Below, piece by piece: positions 28,791 to 36,642 of a DNA stretch of 64,000 bases. Origin of the DNA: Planctomycetota bacterium (GTDB lineage: Bacteria > Planctomycetota > UBA1135 > GCA-002686595); NCBI GenBank assembly GCA_023150475.1, contig JAKLKU010000018.1, positions 1 to 64,000 of the forward strand, in the 5' to 3' direction. Within the stretch, counting starts at the first letter, position 1; each line of letters begins with the position of its first letter. Position numbers and translations under genes: made by a program. The notes beneath the pieces are model-generated. The model saw only the letters and a program-made list of their open reading frames with translations, was not told the DNA's origin and searched no databases.

Positions 28791-29858
28791 ATGAAGTTCT
28801 TCGGCGAGAAACGACTCCTCGACTACGCCGCCTGCGCGGGCTGAGCGGGCAAGTTGCCGCAAGGCGACCTCGCGCAGGTGCTGCGCGGGCTCCAGTCGAG
28901 AGGTGACCGGCGTCTGCTGGTGGGACCCGAGACGTTCGACGACGCAGGCGTCGTCGAGCTCGGGGACGCTCGGATCGTGTCATCGTCGGGAGCGCCGCTC
29001 GCGCTCGTGCAGACGGTCGACTTCTTCCCGCCGGTCGTCGACGATCCGTACGCGTACGGCCAGATCGCGGCGGCGAACGCGCTCTCGGACGTCTACGCGA
29101 TGGGCGGCAAGCCGTTCTCCGCGCTGACGCTCGCGGCGTTCCCGAAGGAATTCCCTCGGCCGTGGATGGAGGAGATCTTCCGCGGCGGCTTCGACAAGCT
29201 CGCGGAAGCCGGCGTGTTGGTCGCCGGCGGTCACACGGTCGAGTCCGAGATCCAGTTCGGTTTCGCGGTCACGGGCCTCGTCGAACCGCCGCGCATGACG
29301 ACCAACGCAGGCGCGCGGGTCGGCGATCTCGTCTACCTGACGAAGCCGATCGGGATGGGGACGCTGACGACGGCGCAGAAGCTCGAGAAGCTCGCGTTCG
29401 ACGCGTTGAAGCCCGCGATCGCGCAGATGGCGACGCTGAACGCCGGCGCGTGCGACGCGATGCTCGCGGCGCGTGCGCACGCGGCGACCGACGTCACGGG
29501 CTACGGCCTCGTCGGGCACGCGCGCAACGTCGCCAAGGCGAGCCGCGTGACGCTCGAGCTCGCGCTCGAGCGCGTCCCGCTCTTCCCCGGCGCGTACGAG
29601 CTCGCGGCGAAAGGCGTGTTCTCCGGCGGCACGAAACGCGGTCGCGCGGCGTTGAAGGACGAAGTGCGGATCGCGGCGCGGCTCGATCCGACGCGGGTCG
29701 CGATCGCCTTCGACGCGGAGACGTCCGGCGGGCTCCTGATCGTCGTCGCGCCCGAGCAGGCGCCGGTCCTCGAACGCGAGCTCGAGTCACGCGGCCTGCC
29801 GGTCGCGGCGATCGGCCGCGCGCTCGCGCCGACCGGCGTGCACGTCGAGCTCGTCTGA
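28791..29858 (+). CDS. selD: Selenide, water dikinase SelD, itself a selenoprotein (in-frame UGA at codon 18)
   Basis: 355 residues counting selenocysteine. It makes selenophosphate from selenide and ATP. From the ATG at 28791 the frame reads MKFFGEKRLLDYAACAG, then TGA (28842-28844), then AGKLPQGDLAQVLRGL and on to 29858 with no further stop. Aligned on the invariant Lys (K21), the UGA falls on the catalytic Cys17 of E. coli SelD, which is Sec in many organisms. Downstream are the ATP-binding VQTVDFFPPVVDDPYAYGQI, AANALSDVYAMGG and VAGGHTVES, then TDVTGYGLVGHARN and AFDAETSGGLLIVV. A conventional gene call would start at the TTG at 28854 and lose the active site. A good promoter precedes it, and a hairpin lies just after the UGA. 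Confidence 0.93.
28853..28868 (+). promoter_or_regulatory. SECIS-like hairpin in selD
   Basis: A six-base-pair stem, GTTGCC with GGCGAC (one G-U pair), closes a GCAA tetraloop whose G lies 15 bases after the UGA. Bacterial SECIS elements are small hairpins starting shortly after the Sec UGA with a G at the start of the loop. The position and loop fit, but the consensus is loose, so this is a candidate. Confidence 0.6.
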
Positions 29859-29863
29859 GAGCG

Positions 29864-30550
29864 TCACGCGCGCTCGAGGATCTTCTTGCAGTGCTTGTAG
29901 GCCCACCACAGGAAGAGCGCGAAGACGAGCACGCCGCTCGCGAGCAGCCACGGGTTCTGCAGCAGCGTCTTGCCTTCCTCGCCGAGCACGACCGCGAGCG
30001 TCGCGAAGAGGTAACAGACGCCGGCCGAGCCGAGCCCGATCGCCAGGATGCCTTGCATGCGCGGCAGGCCGAGCAGCGCCGTCGCGAACGTGCCGCTGAC
30101 CGCCCCTGACGCCGGCAACGGCAGGAACACGAACAACGCGACGCCCCAGAACGCCGTTCGCTTGAGCCCGGGATAACGGACCAGGATCTCGTGCGACTTC
30201 GACCGGGCGTTCGCGAGCATCGGGCCGACCACCGGCAGACGCGTCAGCCGCTCGATGCCGGTCGCGAGCACGACCGCGATCGCGAGGTCGAAGAGCAACG
30301 AGAACGTCGCGATCTCGAACGGCCGGAACGGCGAGTCGGGGCGCAAGCCGCCGAAGATCAGGAACTTGCCGACGATCTGGAACGACAGCGCCATGCCGCC
30401 GAGCGCGTAGAGCCCGACGGTGCCTTCCAGGAACGCTTCCCCGGCGACGAACGCGACGAAGACGATCGTGACCACCAATGCGGTCCAGACGAACGTCCGT
30501 CGTTCGCGCTCCGCCGCCGCCTTGTCGTCGAAGGTCATGAAGCGGAGCAT
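29864..30550 (-). CDS. Small multidrug export-type membrane protein (COG2426-like)
   Basis: About 228 residues, mostly membrane helices. The conserved core is YPGLKRTAFWGVALFVFLPL followed by PASGAVSGTFATALLGL and GILAIGLGSAGVCYLFATLA, which matches what I know of the Sm_multidrug_ex family. Transport function in that family is weakly established. It converges on selD with a five-base gap. Starts at 30559 (GTG), 30550 and 30538 (ATG) are all possible; GGGAAG overlaps this region and does not settle the choice. Confidence 0.75.
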   Translation of the reverse strand: MLRFMTFDDKAAAERERRTFVWTALVVTIVFVAFVAGEAFLEGTVGLYALGGMALSFQIVGKFLIFGGLRPDSPFRPFEIATFSLLFDLAIAVVLATGIERLTRLPVVGPMLANARSKSHEILVRYPGLKRTAFWGVALFVFLPLPASGAVSGTFATALLGLPRMQGILAIGLGSAGVCYLFATLAVVLGEEGKTLLQNPWLLASGVLVFALFLWWAYKHCKKILERA

Positions 30551-30591
30551 TCTTCCCACCGCGAGCCTCGCAAGGAAGACTGCACCGCTGC

Positions 30592-32082
30592 ATGTTCAAG
30601 CCCCAGGACGGCATCGGCCCGCGCGGCGCGTGGGTTCCCGGCCCGCCGTGGATCGTCGGCCACCGCGGCGCGCCGCGCAACGCGCCGGAGAACACGCGGT
30701 CGAGCCTCACGCTCGCCACGAAGCTCGGCCTGGACGGATTCCACTACGAAGTGCGGCAGACGGTGAGTGGCGAGCTCGTGCTCCACGCCGACCCGACGCT
30801 CGAGCGCACGAGCGACGCGACCGGCAGGCTCGCGACGAAGACGTGGGTCGAACTCTCCGCCGCGGATTTCGGCGGCTGGTTCGGCCGCGAGTTCCAAGGC
30901 GAGCGCTTGATGCTGCTCGACGAAGCGCTGGCGCTCGCCTCGAACCGCGCGAACGAGCGCCCGTTGCACGTGATCGAACTCGCGGAGCCCGGGCTCGTCG
31001 ACGACGTCGCACGAGCCGTCGCGAAACACGGTGAGCGACTCTCGATCCGCGTCGCTTCGGCGAGTCGCGACGTGTGCCGCGCGGCGCAGACCCTCGGGCT
31101 CTCCGCGCTGTTGCTCGCCGACCGTCCGGGCGACCCGGAGCGGCGTTTCGCACGCGACGAGCGGCTCGCGGCGTGTGCCGCGGGCTCGCACGGGTTCGCG
31201 CCGGAGGAGTTCGCTCGCGATTGGTCTTGCGAACGCTGGGCGGTCGGCGTCGATCGTCCCGACGCGCTCTTCCGCGCGTGTCGCGCGCCGCTCTTCGGCT
31301 TCTCGACGACGGAACCCGAGCGCGCGCTCGCCGTGCGGGCGCTGGCGCTGCTCGCGCCGCACGCCGCGCGCTATCCGCTCACGGCGACGCCGCTCTTCGT
31401 CGAACCGAAGGCGAGCGTCGGACCCGAAGGCGCGTGGCGCGTCGACGGCGTGTCGCGGATCTCGGTCGAGAATCCGTTCGGCTTCCGCGCCGCGGTCGCG
31501 TTCGGCTTCGCGGTGCGGCGCGGCGCGTTCGAATGCCGCGGCGTGCCGGCGCCGCGCGTGCTCGAGCCCGGCGAGCGCACCGAGTTCGAGCTCGACCTCA
31601 CGGGCGGCGCGTTCCCGCCCGGCGGCGATCCGCTCTGCGTCGCGCGCTTCGACTGGTCGCAGGGGCCGGGTCGGCCGAGCGAGACGCTCTTGCTCGACGT
31701 GCCGATCGAACGCCGACGGCGAATCGTCGTCGGGGAACTCGCCGAGCGGATCTTCCTCCTGCCCGAGGGCGCCGACGACCCGCCCGCGTCGCTCAACGTG
31801 CGGCGCAAAGGGCCGTTCCTGTTGCTCGCGCTCGAGAACCCGGGCGGGCTCTCCGATCCGCACGTCGTCGCGCACGTCGACGGCGCGACGTTCTTCGGCG
31901 GCCAAGGTCTGAAGCTCCGACTGCCGAGCGATTTCTCGGCGCGCGTCGACGGCGTCGAGTTCAGCGCCGCGATCGTCGGTCGCCGCGCGGGCCGAGCGGT
32001 GTGGCGCCGCTGGGCGGGTGGCTTGCCGAGCGAACTCGAGGCGGGCGTGCCCGGCGTGTTGCTGCCGCGCGCCGGGGGGTGA
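30592..32082 (+). CDS. Glycerophosphodiester phosphodiesterase-like protein with extra C-terminal half
   Basis: 496 residues. The N-terminal part begins like a GDPD TIM barrel (WIVGHRGAPRNAPENTRSSL, then EVRQTVSGELVLHADPTLER). The HRG and ENT residues are kept, but the usual E-x-D metal pair reads H-Y-E and the usual HD reads HA, so metal binding is probably changed. The barrel seems complete by about residue 270. The rest (about 280-496) is beta-rich with repeated immunoglobulin-like strands and matches no family I recognise. No signal peptide is seen. AAGGAAG precedes the ATG. It diverges from the small membrane protein. Confidence 0.65.
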   Translation: MFKPQDGIGPRGAWVPGPPWIVGHRGAPRNAPENTRSSLTLATKLGLDGFHYEVRQTVSGELVLHADPTLERTSDATGRLATKTWVELSAADFGGWFGREFQGERLMLLDEALALASNRANERPLHVIELAEPGLVDDVARAVAKHGERLSIRVASASRDVCRAAQTLGLSALLLADRPGDPERRFARDERLAACAAGSHGFAPEEFARDWSCERWAVGVDRPDALFRACRAPLFGFSTTEPERALAVRALALLAPHAARYPLTATPLFVEPKASVGPEGAWRVDGVSRISVENPFGFRAAVAFGFAVRRGAFECRGVPAPRVLEPGERTEFELDLTGGAFPPGGDPLCVARFDWSQGPGRPSETLLLDVPIERRRRIVVGELAERIFLLPEGADDPPASLNVRRKGPFLLLALENPGGLSDPHVVAHVDGATFFGGQGLKLRLPSDFSARVDGVEFSAAIVGRRAGRAVWRRWAGGLPSELEAGVPGVLLPRAGG

Positions 32083-32099
32083 CGGAACGATTCGTCGAC

Positions 32100-32119
32100 G
32101 TGCGCCTGACTCGGCGCAC
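32100..32119 (+). terminator. Possible terminator hairpin after the GDPD-like gene
   Basis: GTGCGCC and GGCGCAC form a perfect seven-base-pair stem around a six-base loop, 18 bases after the stop codon. No U-run follows, so intrinsic termination is uncertain. Confidence 0.35.
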
Positions 32120-32249
32120 CCAAGACGCGCGGTTGCGTTTCGATCCGACGGCGCAGGGGCCCGTCGAGCGGTCGAGGCGCGCCGACCACGATCCCGGTCG
32201 CGTCGCTCGTCGAAGAAAGTCGTGCGACACGGTACGTTACGCCTCGTGC

Positions 32250-32347
32250 GGGAGCGGATCGGTGCTGGTGTGCTGCCCGGCCTTCAAAGCCGGTTGGGCC
32301 CCGTGAACAGCGGGGTCGGTGGGTTCGATTCCCATGCGCTCCCGCCA
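32250..32347 (+). tRNA. selC: Selenocysteine tRNA (anticodon TCA)
   Basis: 98 bases including an encoded CCA. The anticodon arm is CCGGC-CTTCAAA-GCCGG with TCA. The acceptor arm is eight positions long, GGGAGCGG with GCGCTCCC, all paired except a G-G at the innermost position; discriminator G and CCA follow. The D stem has six pairs (several G-U) with a four-base loop, TGGT. The variable arm is long, GGCCCCG-TGAACAG-CGGGGTC, with seven pairs, and the T arm is GTGGG-TTCGATT-CCCAT. The 8+5 acceptor/T plan, the long D stem and the TTCAAA loop are diagnostic of bacterial tRNA(Sec). It decodes UGA in selD. Confidence 0.93.
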
Positions 32348-32478
32348 GTTTTTGGGCGGCGGCGAGGTCCGCGCGCGAACGCCGTGGCTCCGCGGAGCGA
32401 TCGAGACCGGAGGGTCGCGTGCGCCGCGGGCCGTCGCGGCGCCGGATGGCGCGTGGAGCCGATCGTGCGCCACGCGGC

Positions 32479-33477
32479 ATGACGCTCGACGGCCGAACTG
32501 CGGCGCGCTTTTCCGTGCGCGGCTTCGTCGACGGGGACGAACCCTCGTTGCTCGCCGCGTACAACCGCGTGTTCGCCGCCGTCGATCCGCACTTCGTGCC
32601 GCGCACGGAACGCGAGTGGCGTTGGGCGTTCCGCGAGAACCCGTCGGGGTCGCGGATCTCGCTCGCCGTCGCCGAGGACGGCCGCGTCGTCGCGCAGTAC
32701 GCGGGGCTCGGCGCGCGCGTGCTCGTCGACGGCCGCGCGACGTGCTTCAGCCAGTCGGTCGACTCGTTCGTCGATCCCGACTTCGCCTCCGGACTCGCGC
32801 GCGCGACCGCGTTCGTGCGCGCCGGCGAGCACTACGCGGCGACGTTCGGTCGTCCCGCGGGTCCGGACGAAGCGATGTGGGGGCTGCCGGTGCCCGCGGC
32901 GTGGCGCATCGGCAAGGAGAAGCTCGGTTACGCCGTGATCCGCTCCGTGAACTTCCTCGCGGCGCCGCGCGAGCGACTCGAGGGGGACGTCGCGGACGTG
33001 CGCGAGTTCTCGAGCGTGCCCGCCGAAGTCGAGCGGCTCTTCGCGCGGGTCGCGGCAAGCCGCGGAATCATCGCCGTCCGCGACTTCGCGCAGCTCGACT
33101 GGCGCTACGCACGCCATCCCCGCGAACGTTATCGCTTCGCAGGCGTCGTGCGCTCGGGCGCACTCGTCGCTTTCGCGATCGCGCGGCCCGCGACGCTCGC
33201 CGACGCGCGCGGCGAGGCGCTCGCCGAGTGGTTGGTGCCCGACGACGAGCCGGAAGCGGCGAAGGCGCTCCGCGCGTGGCTGGCGCGCACGGCGGAGCGC
33301 GAGGTGCTCGCCTTCTTCGCCGACACCGCGCCCGAGTGGCTCGTCTTCCAACGCGCCGGCTTCCGCGTGCGGCCATCGCGTTACGTGCAAGTCGGACGTT
33401 CCTACGTGCACGGACTGACGATCCAGGACCTGCGCCGCCGCTTCTGGTGGACGCTCGGCGACACGGACCTCGTGTGA
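32479..33477 (+). CDS. GNAT-family acyltransferase, paralogue A
   Basis: 332 residues. The N-terminal GNAT fold is suggested by FVDGDEPSLLAAYNRVF, then ISLAVAEDGRVVAQYAG and a beta-bulge region FSQSVDSFVDPDFASGLA. A second, more divergent GNAT-like half follows, ending in the motif FWWTLGDTDLV. Proteins of this double-GNAT type often sit in surface-polysaccharide clusters; the acyl donor and acceptor are unknown. The ATG at 32479 is chosen because the upstream in-frame text is Arg-rich. It overlaps paralogue B by one base (TGATG). Confidence 0.75.
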   Translation: MTLDGRTAARFSVRGFVDGDEPSLLAAYNRVFAAVDPHFVPRTEREWRWAFRENPSGSRISLAVAEDGRVVAQYAGLGARVLVDGRATCFSQSVDSFVDPDFASGLARATAFVRAGEHYAATFGRPAGPDEAMWGLPVPAAWRIGKEKLGYAVIRSVNFLAAPRERLEGDVADVREFSSVPAEVERLFARVAASRGIIAVRDFAQLDWRYARHPRERYRFAGVVRSGALVAFAIARPATLADARGEALAEWLVPDDEPEAAKALRAWLARTAEREVLAFFADTAPEWLVFQRAGFRVRPSRYVQVGRSYVHGLTIQDLRRRFWWTLGDTDLV

Positions 33478-34511
33478 TGGGTGAGTACACGCTCCGCGAG
33501 CTCGAAGCAGGCGACGTGGACTCGTTGCTTGGCGCGTTCGCACGCACGTTCGGCGTCGCGCGCACACGCGAGGCTTGGTCCTGGGCGTTCGAGCGGAATC
33601 CGGCCGGCCGGCGAGCGTTCGTCGCGCTGCACCGAGGCGCGGTGGTCGGGCAATTCGCCGCGTCGCCGCAGCGCGTGTGGCTCGACGGTCGCGAGCGCAT
33701 CTTCGCCCAAGGCGTCGATTCGTTCGTCGTGCCCGAACATCGCTCGGGCCTGAAGCGCCCCGGGCTCTTCGTCGAGCTCGCTCGTGCGTGTTTCGCCGCG
33801 TACGGCGGCCGCGACAAGGACGTCGCGTACTACGGTCTGCCCGTCGAAGCGGCGTGGCGCATCGGCAACCGGTTCCTCGGCTACGAAGTCGTGCGCACCG
33901 AGCTCGCGCTGGTGAAGGAGCTCTCGGCAGCGGACCACGGCGCGCCGATCGACCGCACGTCGTCCCAGTTCGCGAAGGCCCAGTTCGCGTCCGCCGAGGA
34001 CGCGAAGTCGCGGGGCGTGACGCGCATCGAACGCTTCGACGAGCAAGCGAAGTGGCTCTGGGATCGCTGCGCGCCCGAGTGGCCCGCGAGTGCGATCCGC
34101 GACGCCGCGTTCCTCAATTGGCGCTTGCTCGACGCTCCGGCGAAACGCGCCGACGTGCTCGGCGTGCACGACGAGCGCGGGATCCTGCGCGGCTTCGCTG
34201 CGTGGCGACGCGCGGATTTCGTGCTGCCCGGCATCGCCGTGTTGGTCGATTGGTGCGTGCCGAGCGCCGAGACCGAGGTCGGCGAGCGTTTGCTCGAAGC
34301 GCTCGTCCGTCGCGCGAGCGAAAGCGGCGCTCCGGTGCTCGCCGGAATCGTGCCGCCGTGGTCGCCTTGGTTCGCGTGGTTCCAAGCGCAGGGCTTCCTG
34401 GTGCATCCGACCGAGTACCGCATGGCCGCCGTGACGTTCGAGCGGCGCTTCGACGCGGCGTGGCTCGCCGAGCATTGGTGGTACCAGCTCGCGGACACCG
34501 ACCTCGTCTGA
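33477..34511 (+). CDS. GNAT-family acyltransferase, paralogue B
   Basis: 344 residues, of the same architecture as its upstream neighbour. Shared segments include the N-terminal acidic helix (LEAGDVDSLLGAFARTFG), a FAQGVDSFVVPEHRSGL strand-turn corresponding to FSQSVDSFVDPDFASGL in A, YGLPVEAAWRIGNRFLGYEV corresponding to WGLPVPAAWRIGKEKLGYAV, and the end WWYQLADTDLV. The pair is therefore a tandem duplication, now well diverged. Its start codon overlaps the stop of A, so the two are translated together. Confidence 0.75.
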   Translation: MGEYTLRELEAGDVDSLLGAFARTFGVARTREAWSWAFERNPAGRRAFVALHRGAVVGQFAASPQRVWLDGRERIFAQGVDSFVVPEHRSGLKRPGLFVELARACFAAYGGRDKDVAYYGLPVEAAWRIGNRFLGYEVVRTELALVKELSAADHGAPIDRTSSQFAKAQFASAEDAKSRGVTRIERFDEQAKWLWDRCAPEWPASAIRDAAFLNWRLLDAPAKRADVLGVHDERGILRGFAAWRRADFVLPGIAVLVDWCVPSAETEVGERLLEALVRRASESGAPVLAGIVPPWSPWFAWFQAQGFLVHPTEYRMAAVTFERRFDAAWLAEHWWYQLADTDLV

Positions 34512-34584
34512 GCGCGAAGCTGCGAGTCGTGAGTGCCCTGCGGGTACTGCGCGCGGCGGTCGACGCGACTTCCGTTCGCTTCCG

Positions 34585-34614
34585 TTGAATGCAGCGTTGG
34601 ACAACGTCTAAGGT
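34585..34614 (+). promoter_or_regulatory. Promoter of the nfeD-floA operon
   Basis: TTGAAT (34585-34590) and TAAGGT (34609-34614) are spaced by 18 bases. The GTG start of the first gene is only six bases after the -10 box, so transcription and translation probably begin at the same base. Confidence 0.55.
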
Positions 34615-34620
34615 GGCTGC

Positions 34621-36132
34621 GTGACGATCCTGCGCGTCTTCTTCTTCGGCCTGGTCTGCGCCTGTTTCGCGTCGCTTGCCTCGGCGCGCCCCGCGACCGA
34701 GCCGGCGGCCGAGACTTCCTCCGGGCCGGCCTCCGAGTACGTCCACGTGCGCGTCGAAGGCCCTCTCGACGTCGGGGCGCAGAGCTTGCTCGCGCGTGGC
34801 ATCCGCGAGGCCCGCGAACGCGGCGTGCCGTTGGTGATCGAACTCGACACGCCCGGCGGTCCGATCGAGTTGATGTGGGAGCTCGCGAACCAGATCGACG
34901 CCGCGGGCCTCGACGGCGTCGAGACGGTCGCTTGGATCAACGACAAGGCGCTCTCCGCCGGCGCGTTGCTCGCGATCGCGTGCGAGCGCATCTACATGAG
35001 CCCGCACGGCGTGATCGGCGCCGCGATGCCGGTGCAGGTCGGGCCGGAAGGGATCATGGCGATTCCCGACGACCAAGCCCGCGAGAAGATCACGTCGGCG
35101 ACGCGTTCGTCGTTCCGCGCGTTCGCGGAGAAGAAGAAACGACCGCCCGCGCTCGCCGAAGCGATGGTGGACGCCGACGTCGAAGTCCGCGAAGTGCTCG
35201 TCGACGGCGAACGCCGGCTGATCACTGGCAAGGAATGGGACGACGCGCGCGAGAAAGGCGCGGCGCCCGAACTCGTGGCGACGATCGTGCAGCGCGGCAA
35301 GCTGCTCTCGCTGTCGGCGGAACAAGCGAACCGTTACGGACTCTCCGACGGGCTCGCGGAGAAGCTCGACGAAGTCGTCGAGAAACTCGGGCTCGCGGGC
35401 GCCGCACCGGTGTCGCTCGCGCGGACACGTTCCGAGGACCTCGCGGCGTTGCTCGACCAGTGGAAGTTCGTGCTGCTCGTCGTCGCGTTGCTCGCGGGTT
35501 GGACCGAGTTCAAGGCGCCGGGATTCGGCCTGCCGGGCGTCCTTTCGATCGTCTGCTTCTCGTTGTTCCTCTTCGGCCAGTACCTGGTCGGCATCGCGGA
35601 CGTGTGGCAGATCGCGATCGTCGTCGTCGGCCTCGTGCTGGTCGCCGTCGAGATCTTCCTGATGCCCGGGACGATCTGGTTCGGCCTCGCGGGCGCGCTG
35701 TGCGTGCTCGGCGGGCTCGTCGCGATGGCGGTCGGGCCGAACTTCGACTGGAGCTACGCGCTCAATCGGCAGAAGCTGCTCTCCGAGACGTTCGATCTCG
35801 CGCTCGGGCTCGTGATCGCGTTCCTCGGCGCGCTGTTCCTGTCGCGGTTCATCGGCAAGACGCCGGTGGTCGGCCGACTGGTGCTCGCGCCCGCCGGGGA
35901 GCACTCGGCGGCGGCGTTCGGCGCCGCGCCGGCGGCGGTGCGGCTCGGCGCGTTCGGTCGCGCGGTGACCGACCTGCGGCCGGTGGGCAAGGTCGCTCTC
36001 GACGCGGATCCCGCGCGCGAGCTCGAGGCCCGCGCGAGCGGCAGCGCGATCGATCGCGGCGCGCGCGTGCGCGTCGTCGAAGTCTCGACGGGGCGCCTGG
36101 TCGTCGAATCGGTCGCAGAAGGAGAGAGTTGA
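34621..36132 (+). CDS. nfeD: NfeD-type membrane-bound serine protease (ClpP class)
   Basis: 503 residues. A signal peptide (TILRVFFFGLVCACFASLAS) precedes a ClpP-fold domain (about 40-260) with PLVIELDTPGGPIELMWELA and the nucleophile Ser in NDKALSAGALLAIA; a Lys in REKITSATRSSF is a candidate for the dyad partner. Four to five membrane helices follow (about 275-410), then the NfeD OB-fold tail (AFGRAVTDLRPVGKVALDAD). Family members cleave stomatin/flotillin-like partners, and floA lies two genes downstream. The start is a GTG with no ribosome site, consistent with a leaderless transcript. Confidence 0.9.
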   Translation: MTILRVFFFGLVCACFASLASARPATEPAAETSSGPASEYVHVRVEGPLDVGAQSLLARGIREARERGVPLVIELDTPGGPIELMWELANQIDAAGLDGVETVAWINDKALSAGALLAIACERIYMSPHGVIGAAMPVQVGPEGIMAIPDDQAREKITSATRSSFRAFAEKKKRPPALAEAMVDADVEVREVLVDGERRLITGKEWDDAREKGAAPELVATIVQRGKLLSLSAEQANRYGLSDGLAEKLDEVVEKLGLAGAAPVSLARTRSEDLAALLDQWKFVLLVVALLAGWTEFKAPGFGLPGVLSIVCFSLFLFGQYLVGIADVWQIAIVVVGLVLVAVEIFLMPGTIWFGLAGALCVLGGLVAMAVGPNFDWSYALNRQKLLSETFDLALGLVIAFLGALFLSRFIGKTPVVGRLVLAPAGEHSAAAFGAAPAAVRLGAFGRAVTDLRPVGKVALDADPARELEARASGSAIDRGARVRVVEVSTGRLVVESVAEGES

Positions 36133-36133
36133 C

Positions 36134-36628
36134 ATGTCCCTCGGCCTCGCGGTCGTGCTGCTCGGCCTCGGCCTCGCCTTCATCGTCGCGGAGATCCTCT
36201 TCCCGAGCTTCGGCGTGCTCGCCGTGCTCGCGACCGCTTCGATCGTCGGCTCCGTCGCGGTCGCGTTCGTGCTTTCGACGACGACCGGGATGTGGTTCCT
36301 CGTCGCGGTCGCGTTGCTCGTGCCGGCGACGATCATGCTCGGATTCAAGGTCTTCCCGAAGACGCCGATGGGCAAGGCCTTGATCAATCCAGGCCTCTCG
36401 TTCGACTCGCAGAAGTCCTACGACGCGCGCGACGCCGCCCTGCTTGGCAAGGAAGGCGTCGCCGAGTCGATGTTGCGCCCCGCGGGTGTCGCGCGGCTCG
36501 ACGGCCGACGCGTCGACGTGATGACGCGCGGCGAGATGATCCAAGCCGGCGAGCGCGTGCGCGTGCTCGAGGTCGAGGCGAATCGCGTGGTGGTCGCGCG
36601 CGCCGAATCCCAGACGAACAAGTCCTGA
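36134..36628 (+). CDS. Short NfeD-like membrane protein
   Basis: 164 residues, lacking the protease domain. Two or three membrane helices ([20 protein letters not shown], then [20 protein letters not shown] and [17 protein letters not shown]) are followed by a short OB-fold tail typical of Nfe[21 protein letters not shown]. It starts one base after the long NfeD stop and precedes floA, the classical short-NfeD/flotillin pairing. Confidence 0.85.
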   Translation: MSLGLAVVLLGLGLAFIVAEILFPSFGVLAVLATASIVGSVAVAFVLSTTTGMWFLVAVALLVPATIMLGFKVFPKTPMGKALINPGLSFDSQKSYDARDAALLGKEGVAESMLRPAGVARLDGRRVDVMTRGEMIQAGERVRVLEVEANRVVVARAESQTNKS

Positions 36629-36642
36629 ATCAGGAGCTCTCG

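Noticed and set aside
28854..29858. SelD starting at the TTG right after the UGA, or a selD pseudogene
   Set aside because: The 21 residues before this point match the SelD N-terminus, contain the catalytic site, and follow a good promoter; tRNA(Sec) and SelA are present to read the UGA.
32250..32347. A serine tRNA
   Set aside because: The anticodon is TCA (complementary to UGA), the acceptor arm has eight positions and the D stem six; a serine tRNA would have seven and three to four.
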